This document shows positions 21,201-36,200 of a stretch of 64,000 nt of DNA, piece after piece (the stretch's first letter is position 1; each line of letters starts with the position of its first letter). The stretch comes from Galbula dea. Its lineage: Eukaryota; Chordata; Aves; Piciformes; Galbulidae. The DNA lies in assembly GCA_013399015.1 (NCBI GenBank), contig VWZX01010541.1, forward strand, positions 1,240,001-1,304,000, in the 5' to 3' direction. The position numbers and the translations under genes were made by a program. The notes beneath the pieces are model-generated. The model was not told the DNA's origin. It saw only the letters and a list, made by a program, of their open reading frames with translations, and did not search any database.

Positions 21201-24200
21201 TTTTTGTTGTAGTTTAGCTTCTGTATTACATTTCAATCATTTTCTCATTTTTATAAATGGCAAAAATAAAAATTCTCATGTGAACACAGGTAGCAGGTTA
21301 CCCAACCTTAGCTTTACACAGGCAGGAGATAACTATTCTAGGTAAAGCTTAGGACAGGACGTTGCACAGAAGCTATGCCATGATTTACCCGGAGCACTTT
21401 GCTGCTGCATGGTTCCTGTGCCATACAGGGATAAGATGGAGTCTTTGGAGAGCTGTTTCTTTGCAGACTCCTCAGATTTTGTTGTTTGCTCAGTGAACAG
21501 ATCGAGATCTCTGCATGCCGCAGACAAGGTGGCAGCTGCTGGTTTAGTGGAAGTGCTCTGGGAAACAAAGGTCACGACAGACTCCTGAATGAAAGTGGCA
21601 AAAGACGTCACATTAGATATTTACTGCACATTCTCACTCCTGAACCAAACAAAAAAGAGCTCATTTACAGAAGCTGACTTCAAGGAAATAAGGATTTTAA
21701 AAGACAAAAGAAGCAGTACATGCAATATTGTGACCTTCCAGTACTCAAAGGAAGCTGTAAGTAAGAGGGGGACTTTAGCAGGGTCTGTTGCAATAGGACA
21801 AGGAATGATGGTTTTAAACTGAAAGAGAGAGATTTAAACTACATCGAAGGAAGAAATCTTTTGCAGTGAAGATAGCAAGACACTGTCCCAGCTTGTCCAG
21901 AGAGGTGGGAGATGCCCCATCCCTGGAAACATTCCAGGTCAGGTTGGACACAGCTCTGAGCATATGCTTTTTGTCTAGCTTTACAGCAGGAGCTGGTTAA
22001 TTTAACTCTTTTTAAACCACCTTGAGATTGCCAATAGGCAAAATTCTAGGAAAAAAGGTTACTCATTCATGTACTGTTCTTTACCAATCTTTTACAATTC
22101 AACAGTTACTAGCATCCAGCTATACACAATTATAGAAAGAAATATTCTTAAGTGTTTTTGAAAACTGCAGTAACGACGCATCTGAAAGCAGAGTGACAGT
22201 GCATATGATCCTGAACGCTCACTGCTTCTGAAAAAGGAAAAACAAATGCTTCTGTTTTCATTTGAAAATCATGCCTTGGCTATGTCAATGGTTTCAATCT
22301 CATAATAAAACATTCAAACAGACATTTCTGTGCCATAAAAACACATGCATTCAGCACTAAATGCACCCTTTCAGGTTAAATGGGAAAAACAAAGCAATCC
22401 TGTGAAAAATCAACAGTCATACATTGCTTCTACAAAACAGTCTGAGGACCACCATTAAATTCCCTTCTCTTTCAATGTTCACAAGTACCACTGTGGTATC
22501 TCTGAAGCAGATATCACGGTAAATATGAGTGGAAAAGCAAGCCATGCTATTCCACGTACGATCCCTTAATAGATATTCAAACAAGACCTACCCATCTCAA
22601 CCTAAGAACTGTCTGTGGATTTTTACTCTAAATTTTACAATTTCAAACACAGGAATTGAATGTTAGGGTTACACAGCTGCTGGATCGAGTTCTAGTTTAC
22701 GCTTACTTTTCCATCTGCAGCCTCATAAAAAATCATCACACAACACGATTACACCACGTTTTCACTTCAAGAAATTAAACAGAGCCCTTAAATCTCTCAT
22801 CATGAACATCCTATCCAGTCTCCAATATTCTTCTGACTCTTCTCTGAGTCCCACACAACTTCTGCCCATATTACAAGGTGAAAGACCTTAGAGAATACTT
22901 AGGTACTGCTGCCAAATGAGAGGCATCCTCACCTCCTGCCTGGCATAGTTGCCCAGACTAGACACCACTCACTGTCCTAAAATGCAAGGTGTGCAAGGAC
23001 TTGCTCATCTTAAAGGAAAACAGAGTATTTCCTCTGCCCCAGTCTACTAAACAACCCAGAATCAGCTCAGAAACCTATCTTCTGCTGCTTACCCATGTCC
23101 CTGTCTCCCATCTGAGGAAATTATTATATTACATTTTCTTTGAGATTACTGACTAAAAATGGAAGAAAACCAAGAATTAAATCTTGCAGTATGCCATATA
23201 GATCATCTGTTTCGTAAAAGTTCTGTTTGCTGTTCCTCATTATGGCACTCAGAAAAACACAAAAAGTGACTAAAAATCTGGACTGGTTTGTTAAGAGCAA
23301 GTAAATACATTCATGCTTTCTAGCACACAAAGTGATACTTACCAGATACTGAAAATAAAATCCTTTCTATTACTTCTTAATCCATTCAGAAAGTGCCATG
23401 CTTGGTCTAGAAACTAGCACAATAAAAGATGAACTACATTTCAAAACACTTCTCTCATACAAGGTCCAGTGATCAGTTCTTTATCATAGACCTGCTTTTA
23501 ATGCTCCATGTTCTTTAACTGCTAATAAATAGAATTTAATATGCTTTAGCGCCCACTCCATTATTTAATCCATCACCAATCGTCACCATCCAGGGAATGA
23601 CGCTTCACTTTGCCTTTTCTCACTCTTAAGTATTTTAGCCTTCCTTTGGATTTCCTTTCTTCTACAGCTAAATCACTCCTTTAACTAGCAGATCAGAATA
23701 GAAACAGGAGAAGGCTTTTCTCTTGCTTCTCAGACTGATTCTTCTCTCCTGATCAAACAGTAACTACATACAGAAGAATTCACTTACAGTTTCAAAAAGG
23801 CAGGAAAGTGTGTAAAACAAAATTCAGCCCTAACCATTATGTGCGTTAGCAAAACTGGCCCATTTATTTTGGGCTCAAGTGGAAACTTCACAATTCTAGA
23901 TTTGACTTTACTCGATCTACACCCAAATTTGATACATTAAACTCAGTGAAGCTGGATACGGGCTACTGCTTTTAACATCTAGCTCTACAGGTAGGTTCAT
24001 CTCGGTCAATTCTGACATAAGGTGGTAGAACAGCAGACAACAAGCAGTCAGATTCTGGTACTCTGAACAGACTTCCACAAGAGACAGGAAAATCTATACC
24101 AAACCCAATGCATGTATACAGTTCATTTTCCTCACCATTTTCAGATGGATCAAGGTGTGGTGGGAAGCTTGCTCTATCTGTAGTGTTTCGTTTAAAAAGA

Positions 24201-27200
24201 AATGTGGTTTCAGTCTCTAAAACCCTACCTAGCACATTGCACAAGGTCAGCCCTCTGCAACAAGTAGGGGGAGAGTAAAGGATAAAGAATTAAGACTAAG
24301 AGGAACAAGTACAGATCAGAGGTCGCAGACCATAAATTCAAGACTACATACAGTTCTTTCTGATTCAGCTTAGTGAAACAGAAATCCTTCTGCAAAAATG
24401 AGCTTTTAAATTACCTTCCCACAGAAGGGGAGGTTAGCTGAGTACTCCTCCAAATCCTCCCTCTCAGGAGGCAGTCTGGGTAAGGAAGCCTGCACATGTG
24501 CATCCTGATCTGCACCAGCTACAGCCATCACCAGCACCTCACTCTTTTAGGCTCACAGCAACTTACACACTATATACATATGCACTGTAGTGTCTGTAAG
24601 AGAGGGAGCAGGCCACATGCCAGGGCTATTTTGAGGAAATAAAACAAGTTCCAAGATGTGACAAAAGATGAGCCTACGTAGCAATATTAGTTTTTCTTGA
24701 CATCCATTCTTGGTTTTGCGTGTGAAGCTTGAGACCCCAAATTTGTAGCAGCTCTAAGACAGAAGCATCTGCTGTTGCCTTTCCCGAATATCAGCACCAC
24801 AAAGCAGTAAGAACTCTTAAAAAGTATGACTTAAAGCCCGATAACCTGAGAATATAAAGTAAAAATATATTCAGCAATACCTATTAAAAAAAAGGAACAA
24901 ATTGAAAGAATATAAATTAGAAGAAAACATGACTATCATCACCAGGGTAAGAGAGAATCCAACTTAAGTGGGTAACAGAGGGAATCAGAAGGGAAGACCA
25001 CACTATCTTCCCATTGTATATGCAAGCAGTACAGAAGCTTGAAGAGGTGAGAAAAGTACAGCTATTAGAGCACAGCCAGGCATGCTGAGACGTTTGAATT
25101 CCTTCTGTCTGAATGAACAATTCCCTGAAGGCATTTATGCATGAGCACGCACACATTTATGCACACATATACCTAAATATATTTTACCTGAGCAGGAGGT
25201 ACAGCAGCTGCTGGTAAAGGATTAGAGATCATTGGACCAAAGATATCCAGGTCATCGTTCAGTGCTGTGACAGCAGCAGTGCTTCCATTTGTAACAGACG
25301 CTTCAGCTGGGCCATCTTAAAGCGAAAACAGAATCACATTTAAAGTGAAAATTGTTAATATTTTTAATAGCACGAGAATAATTAAAGCTGCCTGTTCCCT
25401 CCTACCCTGCCTGAATACATCAAAGATATATTCAATATCTGAGACAAGACAGACTCTCATATTGCTCAGATTTTGTAAGGATTTCTTTCCCTAAAAAGTG
25501 GTATACTAGGGTGCTTTACAGAGAAAAAATGAACAACAAAACAAAACACTTCAAGATGTCCCTAAAGACAGCCACGTCAACTGTCACTCATTTCTCAAGT
25601 GTCTTTTTCAAGCACACCAACACTTTTGGTGTGAATTTCAAGAGATTTCTTAATGGGAAGGCCCAAACTTGGTAGCCATGTACCAGACAAATACGTTGAT
25701 CTGTGTTCCTGAATTAAAATTTGTATTTTAGAATTCATAGTTATTCTTCAGATACTAATTTACTCCATGGTACATAATAAAACTTTGCATTAGGAAAAAA
25801 GTCCACCCTCCCCCCTTTGTCAAGAGTACTTTGCATGGACTTTACTCTAAAGCTTCACATGAAGGACTCTGCCAGGCTCACTGGACTAATTATTCCTACG
25901 AACCGACATCCCTTGCTCTGTACAGCAAACACCAGTGCCTTAAGACGTGTATAAATAAATATATTGGCAAGTTTAGTAACAAGCTTCTTTTGAGGTCATT
26001 CTACAGACAGGCAGTTCCAAAAAATCTCCCCAAAGGTTCACAGTTTCAGATACATTTAGGAACAAACTGAGCATAATTTTAATGCAAAAGGATTGTCTGG
26101 AATTAATAATTTAATGTTCTCATTTTCTCAGTGAGGCACATGGCTTAAAAAAATATCTCTCTTATCATGTTCCAAAGTGGCTCAGCTTCCTTGAATGCCA
26201 AAAAAAAATAACACGTAAGACTGAAAATTTAAATGTCATCATTTACTAAAACAAGCATTTCACATATTTAGAACATTCATGAGGTTATTATGCCTCTTCT
26301 GCTATTACAAGATGTAAAGATACAATTTGCTTAGGCATATTATCTTGAGAATTTTGCAATCTGTAAATAAAAACAGAAAATCAATTTATTTTTAGAGAAT
26401 TATATTGTCTACCTACAATTTTCACTCCATAAGTAAGTCCTGTCTCACAGGATGTTCAGCTTCTGATGAGGTCAGTATTACAAACCCAGCTGAGACAAAA
26501 AGAGCAATGATCCAAATGTTAACCCCATACCCAAAGCCAGCACTGAGGCTTACTCAAGAAAATACTTTGCAAAAAGCTGTGTGGCTTTGAAAGACAAAAT
26601 TATTCTTAGTGCAAATGATCCATTATAATTACTTAATCTGCTATCACAAGCGGTTCTGATCTGCCCTAGTAAAAGCTACTCCTGTTCTTCATTTACAGAA
26701 ATAAAAGCCCTAAGAGAATGAACCCCCGTTAGAAACATGTCCACTCAGTAAGAATGAGCTACGCCATCACATCCATTTTAATACTGTTTGATATGACGTA
26801 TCAAAGGTTTTAATCAGCAGTGTGCCTCTGCAGCAACAAAGGGAAATGGCATTCTGGGCTGCATCTGCCAGGGCATTACTAGCTGAGATGGAGATGTCAT
26901 CATCTCACTTTACCCAGCACTTGTCAGGTCACACCTACACCCTGTGCCCAGTTCTGATCCTGACAATTCAAGACAGACACGGACAGACTGGAGAGGGTCC
27001 AAAGCAGGGCCACAAAGAAGTCAAAGGGCTGGAGAACCTGCCCTTTGATGGAAGATTGAAGGAGTTAGGTCTTTTCTTCCTGGGAAAGGCTCGGGGGATC
27101 TCATCCCGGTATACCAGTACTTACGGAGAAGCTAACAAAAAAAAGACAGAGGCTCTCTATTCACAAGGAGCCACATGGAGAAGACAAGCAGCAATGGATA

Positions 27201-30200
27201 CAAGTTGCACCAGGAGAGGTTTCATCTCAAGATAAGATCAATTACTGGAACAGCTTCTCCATGGATGCGGTAAGAGTCCCCATCACTGGAGAGTTTTGAG
27301 ATGCGATCAGACAGGATGCTAGATAATCTCTTCTAGGCTCTGCTTTCCATAGGTTGGCCAGATAGGTTTTTGAGGTCTCTTCCAACATGGGCTATTCTAT
27401 GGTTCTATGATATATATTGGGTTGAATTGAGTTTTCTTTTAATCCTCTCTGAAGTAGTCTACTGCAGGCCCTAATTAAAAGACAACTCTCCTGAATGAAA
27501 TATGCAGCTCTGCTCTCATTAACATACATCTCATTTGCAGCTCAGTGGATTCCAAGTACTACTAGTTTCTTACACTGCCTTTCAATTTGTTACTTAAATG
27601 ATCTTTAACACTCCCTCCTCTAAAATTATATGGGTTTAACATACAAATTATAAACTTTGTCCTTTGTAGAGCTCACTGAAAAAGCACAGCTGTTGAACAC
27701 CAATTATAATACTCTTTCTGTGGCACATTACATCTCAAGTTAGCCTATGTAATCCAGGTTCATTATCATATCATAAAACACTGCTGCCAAGATTCTTTTC
27801 AAATCATAACTAAAAGGATACAGAAGCCTACCAATCTCAAAACCACACACTGATCAAATTCTAGCTCTTAATTAGGTCGATAGTCTGCTAAAGAAAAAAA
27901 AAGAGGAAAATCAGCTTTCCAAGTCTAAATGACCTTTTTTTTTTTAATAGGTTCATTCTGCATCCATAATCTAACTTCTATTGCATTAATTAAGATTTGC
28001 TTCCATATGGTAGCAGATTACTTGGAATGAGAAATGGACCACAACCCATGCAGAAGTTGTATTTTACCACTATTCTACATTCAGAGGGAAAACAATGTAC
28101 ATTTTAAATGACTGAGTTCTAAAGCAGAAAAGACGTTTCTTGTTTTCTTGCAACACAAGAACTCCCAAAATTAAACAACAAAACTTTTTTTTCTATAAAG
28201 TCAATTTTTTAGAATAATTACATTTAAAATACTTATTAGTGTCCTCAAATATCCTGTAAAAATTAAGTAGATATTTAAGAATAGCCACTATATTGATATA
28301 AATTGAATACTCTCAATAGTCACTCTCACTAAACAACAAAAGGAAGTAAGAAGAGTTACTGTAATATTTTGTTCTTCCAGCTCCATTTTAAGATTCTATC
28401 AAATGGAAAAAACACAGCAGCACTAGATAAATGAATAACAGATTTAATGTATATGGCCTTCAACAAGCAAGAGAAAAAGTGTAAAACTACAACAGTATAG
28501 CCATAGAGTGCAAATTAAATGAGTCAGGTCCACGTAAGTTTATTTACAAAACAAATACACATTTACCTGCTAGGCATTAAACAAAAAGTTGTATTAGACA
28601 AAAATGAACCATGGTCATAGTCAGGGCACAAGACTCAAATAACCAACGTATTTTTACATTAGTCAGACAACTTACTATTCTTTTAACTAACATGGGAATT
28701 GTATGATATAAAGTATATTACAGACACACAATTCAGATGACCTCAGCATTTTCATCAACAAGTATACCTGTACCATAAACACTGAAATACCACAATCCAC
28801 AAAGCCTTTGAAGATCACTTTGATAACGACCCCTTCCCACAGGAGCTCATTACTCTCCTTAGCTAAACACAAGCATTGATATACCCAGATCCCTATGGCA
28901 TTTTCCTTTACAGCGTCAAATTCATCTAACCATGTGTAAGCACAGAGAAAACAAAAGTGTATCTACTAAAATATAAACCAACGTATCTGTTTTTTAAATT
29001 AAAAGTAGGTAATTATATATTGCTTACCAAGTCCTAAAAGGTCAATAGTGGGTTCTGATGGCTTTTTTGGACTTGCTTTAGCTTCTGATTGCTGATCCTC
29101 TTTCTTCTGTGGCTTTAAAGGAAAAAACAAACATAAGTAACCTTTCTGAAAAAGATACAGTGCTTAAAAAATTCTCATTAAGGATGCTGCTCCAGTATGA
29201 TAAGTAAAAGCCCTTTTCTGTATTTATTTATCATAATGAAATTGATTTGTAACGAAACAACTTGCAGTTACGGTTATAAGGGACACAACACTGACTGTAA
29301 AAAATTATCCGTGTACATTCACTGGTTCTCATACCAGTATCAGGCTGATCACCCAAATCCATCACAATATCAGTTTTTAAAATTAACACAAACTGGCTTA
29401 AAGTAATGGCACAACAAATGTATTCTCTTACGTGCACTTAATATGCATTTACTCCATGCTTATTGGTTGATCATTGAGAACATCCTTTAACATAGTGAAG
29501 TTCTTCACTATGAGGGTGGTTAGGCAGTGGAACAGGTTGCCCAGAGAGGCTGTGGAAGCCTCATCCCTGGAAGCTTTTAAGACAAGGCTTGACAGGGCCC
29601 TGGGTAACCTGATCTAATGGATGGTGTCCCTGCCAGGCAGGGGGGATTGTAACTGGATGATCTTTGAGGTCACTTCCAACTCTGACAATCCTATGATCCT
29701 ATGAACTAAAATGGATCACCAAGTGATGGTGTTAGGGCACTGTCAAGCTGGGCACTTACTGGGCTGACACCAACAGAACCTTTTTCACCTCTACAATGTG
29801 GCTTTGACAATCACCACGGCTCCCAATTTGCTGAAGTCATTAGACCTTAGTATTTAGTATTAGGAGAACTTCATAGTTCATCACATGGGTATAAAGTTCT
29901 CCTTATTCAGGTAATCCTTTACTTTCCTCTCCTGCAAACTGGGAATGAAGGGATGAAGGCAACAAGCTTGATGTTTGTGAAAAGCAGTGAGGAAACTCCA
30001 AAGTATTCCAAAGTGACCCGTGTGAACAGAAGACCATCATACTACTGACACTTCTCTTACATGAGCAAGCCCCCACTGAAAACCTCTAGGAAAGAGCTGC
30101 AATGAACTGAGCACCATTTCTGCAGCCACACCAAACAGGCACCTTCAACTCAAACTTGTCCTTGCTGATCTCTGAGAGAAATACTTGCTTCCACTTGCCA

Positions 30201-33200
30201 GAAATCCTCATGTTGACTCTCTGATTCTATGCTGTATTACAACTTTCACCTTTGATCTGAAGAACAGTGCATTGATTCCCAATGCTACTCAACAGTGCAG
30301 AGGAAAAAACCCTTATATTTGGTATGAGAAAAAAGTTATGCTTTTTGAAAGTAAATTTCAGCCTATCAAGTTTTTTTTTTTATGTGACCATTCAAAATAA
30401 AGTCTTCTACAACTGATCATGCCTCAGTAAATATTCCATAAACCTTAAATTATTATGAAGATCAATTTGTTAAGATTTAAGCTCAAGTAATTCTTTTTCA
30501 TTCAATATACACACAAATATATGTAGCTGTTGCCTTCCTAACTATCTCAAAGTCACCAGGAAGAAAGATGAAGCATATGATAAGCAAGCAGGAGAAATCT
30601 AAAAATGTTAGTAAGTATTATCCACCGAAAACCCAGTGTGGTTTTAGGCTTTGACCATGTATGGACCAAAAATACAAGGAGGATCAAATAAATCTAAGCA
30701 CAATTCAGAATATCTTTTTGTTAAAAATAGTTTGGCAAGTTAAACAAAGGCCAATTTAACCACAGCATCCCAAACTCAAGCTTCTTCTCAAGTTTTAAGA
30801 TTCCATTTCCACAGAATTTTTTTAAAGTTACTTTACAATACTGTTCTGCTGTAGATCAGAGTGGAGAGGATCAAGCTGATAAAGAGAACATGCACTAGGC
30901 TGAGGGAAAAACCCCATCCCTTCCTGTGGGTTGATTCCTTTTTCAATGCGAAAAAGACAAACATCCTTCTTCCCACCTGACAAAAAACAACAAGTAAAAA
31001 AAAGGGGGTTGTTTCAACTGCTTTTACCTGCAATATCTAGTTCTTCATTTCTTTGTCTACAACTCCCAATAGGTAATAAGAGCCATGACAGATTAATTTC
31101 ATTAAGACTATTTTTCAAGGCAATTCTCAAACATAATGAGCCCTTTGTTACCTGCAAAAGGAATGAGTCACACAGTTTCAGGAAGAATATATTTTGGTTT
31201 GCCTTTCCCCAGACCAAAGAACTCAAAATAATCTGATCTCTTCCCTGAGACTGTAAAGGTCTGATTAGGAACGTAAAACCAGGTTGGGATAGGGCTATAA
31301 AATACAGAGTGAGAGAACAAGAAAACTTAAAACCTTTCAGTCTCTGTGGCGATAGGAAGCAGGGAAACAGGTTGTCCTGTGTCTTATCACATGATACTAA
31401 ATCCTGATCTTTAACCCACATCCACTTAGTCTGAACTGTGAAAACAAGGACTCAAGAGTATGAATAAGACTGCATTCAACCAGAGGGTAAAACATATTTC
31501 TGTTTTTCTTTTCCTGTGATTCACACTTTTTAAATAGCTTCTAATTTAAACATGTATTACATTTTATTTAAAAATACAAAGGAAAAAAACATTTTAAAAT
31601 GAAATCACTCAGAAAGGTAAATAATGTTTACAAGTCTAGGAAAACATGTTATGAACTATTCAAGTGATTTAGCAAATAAATCAACCACACAGTATCAAGA
31701 TAAAGAAAACATTTATAATATTTATGATGTAACTCTGTATTTAAAGTATAGTTCACATCAACATTTTTGAGTACACTTATTCCTGCAACTTGTAAGTAAA
31801 CACCCAAATGTACCACTTCCACCAAATCTACAAATTGTGTTGGCAAAAACATCCCCAGAGAACTAACAGGGACTAATAGTTCCTTTTGCCTCACTCGCCA
31901 AGGCAGGCTGATTTTTGTGGGAGTTTTAGCTGTCTTTGGGGGAAATCAAACCAACCAACCAATCCATCACCCTAATAAGCTACATTAAGTTCTTCCTATT
32001 TGGTTAAGTGAATATTTAACACATTGGTTTTTTCCTATATAAAGGGGAAAAGCTAATAATATGATTTCCCTCACTTTTATCTGAGGGGTTCTCTAGCACT
32101 TCTGAAATGCAATAAATTCCTGACTGTACCTCAGTCTTCCACAGCTTCATTTTCAACTTTTTACTGGTTTAAAGCCTGTCATTTTTTCCATCTTTACTGG
32201 TACCTCTACAAGACAGCTACAACACTGCTTGAATTACATTCATCAAGGGAAGCCTCAAAATTGTGGCAGAACTGCCAATTGCTTGGCGATGTGTTTTTAA
32301 TTCATTAGCCCCCCAAGCCTGGAATCTCTAGACTGGTGAGATACCATGCCTGCAATAAAGGCAATCAGTGACTGTACATACGAAGCGTCCAAAGAATTCT
32401 CATACTCTGTGTCCTCCACCAGAAAGCTGAGAACTGGGATAAAGAGCCATCTACTGCTTGAAGTGGTTGCTGAAAACATGTCATAATATTGCCAAGATGC
32501 CAGCATTCCCCTACTGATTCAACAAGCAAGATTTACAATATCCTATAGCTGATCTCTAACTGGATCTGAAGTGTATCATCATTAGTCAGACTGTTTATCA
32601 GCTCCCCGAAGCAGAATCAAACCACAAAAGCAGCAATGTATTATACCATACATAAAAAGAAAACCTTTTGGTCCTTTGTCTCACCAGTACTTTCCAACAG
32701 ACATAGAAGCATTTGATGTATGTCTCTTTCCTTTGGATTCTAGAGAGTGATTGTGATTTTAAAATATGTAAAGTTTACAGGCTACATCTAAAAATAGTTT
32801 CTTTTGAATGATCCTTAAAAGCCTTGAAAAGGCCAAGCTTAAAGAATCTCTTAAATTAAAAAGATGACACATAGATGAGTTCCATTTGAGAAATCAGTCC
32901 TGGCACATAAATTATGAAATAAAATATGCCACAGTATGTCAGACATTTTGCAGCTGTTACAACAGCACTGCTACCTAATGCAAATACAGTTGCCAAAATC
33001 CACATTTTGTGGTACAAGGATTTAAAATTTAAATACTTTTTTACTTGCTTAATCATTAACTGGTAATCTAATGAAAATCCAACCAGTGGCATCCAAATTG
33101 TTTTTTATTTCAAACACTAGGATAGCCCTTCAGCTGCAACTTGCACAGTCATCTTTCTGCCTCACCTAACCAAGTATACCAGCCACGTGCTGAGGCTCAG

Positions 33201-36200
33201 GCATCTTCACAAAGGGAAACCAAACCCTCTCTCCCCTAGACCAAAACCAGACCTTTAGGTTTTAGAAAATTAAGATTTCCAAACCACAGCCATGTTTTTA
33301 GCCTGCATAACTAATGTTTGTTGTTCTATAAGCACCAGAATAAAACATCTAATTTGACTGGATGCCCTTGTAAAACTTCAATAATCAACAATTTTACTAT
33401 TTCATCATCCATAAATGTGCTTTAACCTCCTTCCATATGAATAAGGATATCCTTTTCCACTAGCACAGTAAAGCTACACAAATTTTCATATGAAAGTTTG
33501 CTTCTGTGCTAACTTATTCCAAAACTACTTTCCAGTTTCAGAAAAGAGATCTGTGTTGGGGAAGGGCTTTCTTTCCCTTCAAGTGTGCACATATTTTTGT
33601 ATTTTGTTTTATTATGCAAAATAAACAACTTCTATTTAAAAACCAAACTAGAAATACATCTGCAATCAGAGTGTATGAATACACAACAGTTTTCATCATT
33701 GCAGCACAGCACTGTTGGGGAATAAGCTGACAAATGGAGACACCAAAGCATTACACAGACTGCACTGCAGATCAGAACATACTAATGGGTTCACATCATC
33801 TCAGAAAGGACATCTTAGAAGAAATTACTGTTTTTCACACTTAAATTACTCATTCCGTTTTTGTTTAGTATTAACTCTATTCAGTAGTGTGCATGATTTA
33901 ACTGTACCTACGCTGATACAGCTGCTATTACACTTTAATACAGCTGTGTAAAGAAACACCTTAACCAGTTCATCTGTCATGTTCTGCGACATGATCCAGT
34001 TGAATATTTGCAAGTTACCTAGAGTTATTTAGTTCTGAAAATTATGCATTTATGTTTCAATTATGAAAGAATGGATTCAATTATGAAAGACAGTATCATG
34101 TGATTATACAGTGCTCAACAAAACTGAACAGTTTCTGTGCAAGACTAGCATCTTAAAAATTTTAATTGTCTGAGCTTAAATCTTAACAAATCTTAACTCA
34201 ATTCCCTCTTCCTCCAAACACATTCCCCGTAAGACAGCAAACCATTCATGGAGATTATCTGGATTATTATTCATACACACACACACATTAAAAATGTCTT
34301 TTTTTTTCAAATCTTTGCACATCTCTAATACTATGTGTAATTTTTAAATAACTGGAAAAAATCAACTATTCTTACCTTTTCACCTGCTACTTGTTTTGAC
34401 GGTTTTTCTGACTCTCTCTCTCTTTTTTTCTCATCTTTTTTCTTTTCTTTTTCCTTCTGAGAAAACACAAAGCATTTTGATTTTGCTAGCACTCAGTAAC
34501 AAGGCATTTGCAAATATACTGAATGTCCATAGTCATATAAAGAGATCTTCAGTTACTCCTTTTCAATTCCGAGTTTATGCTTCTATTTGTTCTGCCTCCG
34601 GAAGAAGTGACTCATATTGCTCAAATAGTACTACCAAAAATATTGTAACTCTTGAGAAATCAAGTTCTCAAATACAATACTACTGAAAATACTGTAGCTT
34701 TGAGAATTCAAAAAATTCACTATTTCACCTGCTCATCTGCATTTCTTTTTACAAGCAAGAGGGAAAAAAAGAACAAGTGTTGTTTCTCCCGAACTAGGCA
34801 GAACTGAAAACAAAAAAACCATCCCCAAGTACTCCATTAACCCTGACAACCACTGTCACTAGGACAGCAGCCAGTAGTCTCTTTGATCAAAGAATTATAG
34901 TGAGGGAATTTGCGTACAGCTTTCTGCAAAGAGTTACTGATTTTTAAATGCTGATCTACTAGCCTTAAAAAAACCAATGTGAATGTAAAAGGTTGACTTG
35001 GGCCATTTGACAGACCTGCTAAGTCATAGACATTAAGTGGTTAAAGAGTGAGAAAAAAATAAAATAAAAAGAGATCCCCTTACTCTGAATGCATTATAAT
35101 GACATTACAAAAGATTTTCATTTTAGTTCGAATGAATAAATAAGGCAATATTACAGATGTAGTCTGACTGAGGAAAATCATAATATATTCCTTTAGGCAT
35201 CATAATATACAGAGGATACAAACCTTTCAGGCCAGTAATTGCTTTGACTTAGTGTTGGCAGTGATTTTAAACCTAGCAATCTGTCTGCATTTACCTTGTG
35301 CAACTACAGTATAGTACTGAAAAGCATACTTGAACATTATAATGGATGGAACAAGAGCTTACCCTATGTAATAAAGGAGATGAGACAGTAAAATGTTCTA
35401 AATGTTCTTTTAATCTTTAGCCTCAAAAGTTTAAAGACTAAGTGAAAGCAGAGTTATTTGTACAGGATGTCCTGATTTCCAGTTTGACTTCAATGTTTTC
35501 TAAAAGATGCTTTGTTAGTTTTTCCTAGAGAAGCTAAGTTTATCTATCTGAAAACTTCTATTCTTCAGGACTTTGAGAACGAGGAGGGCCTGCAGTAAGT
35601 TTCACATAGCAAACACTTCATAGAGATGGCCAAATACAAACAAATGCATCTCACTGCCCTCAACAAATCCCTGACAGCTTCATAGTAAAAAATATGAAGA
35701 CAAACTGTGCACCAGAGTTTCTGCCACTCACACCTCACAAACCCTACAGGAACTCTCCTGATGACCAGCGACTTTATTTCCATTCTCTTTATTTCCACTG
35801 TGGAGTTGAAAACCCCTAAGTCCTTCATCTTCACACTTCTTGATTTCAATATGCAAGCCTTCTGCTTCAGCTCCAGTAGATAAAAATGAATTCAGACTAA
35901 ACAAAAACATTTCTCAGACGCTGTATTCATGCGAGAACTTCAAGTGTTTCATTACTTGCAAAAGAAGTCAAAATGCACTATGAAGATAATAAAATTAAAT
36001 TTGCTTTATACTGGTCTTAAATTCCAAGCAAAAATTAATTCATTTTTTCCCCCAAGATTCATTTCTAGCTATACTGCTCACTAGTTACAAAGAGGAACCT
36101 TCTCATTTGACTACATCGAGAGAGGTGAGAAAGGTGAGTTTCATTCTAAGGGGCTGCTGCTATTCCTGGTACGACTTAAAGATTTCAAATTCACAAAGGC

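Noticed and set aside
26822..27235. 137-codon + strand open frame
   Set aside because: Lies within CR1 3' sequence; it does not encode a CR1 reverse transcriptase or endonuclease motif.
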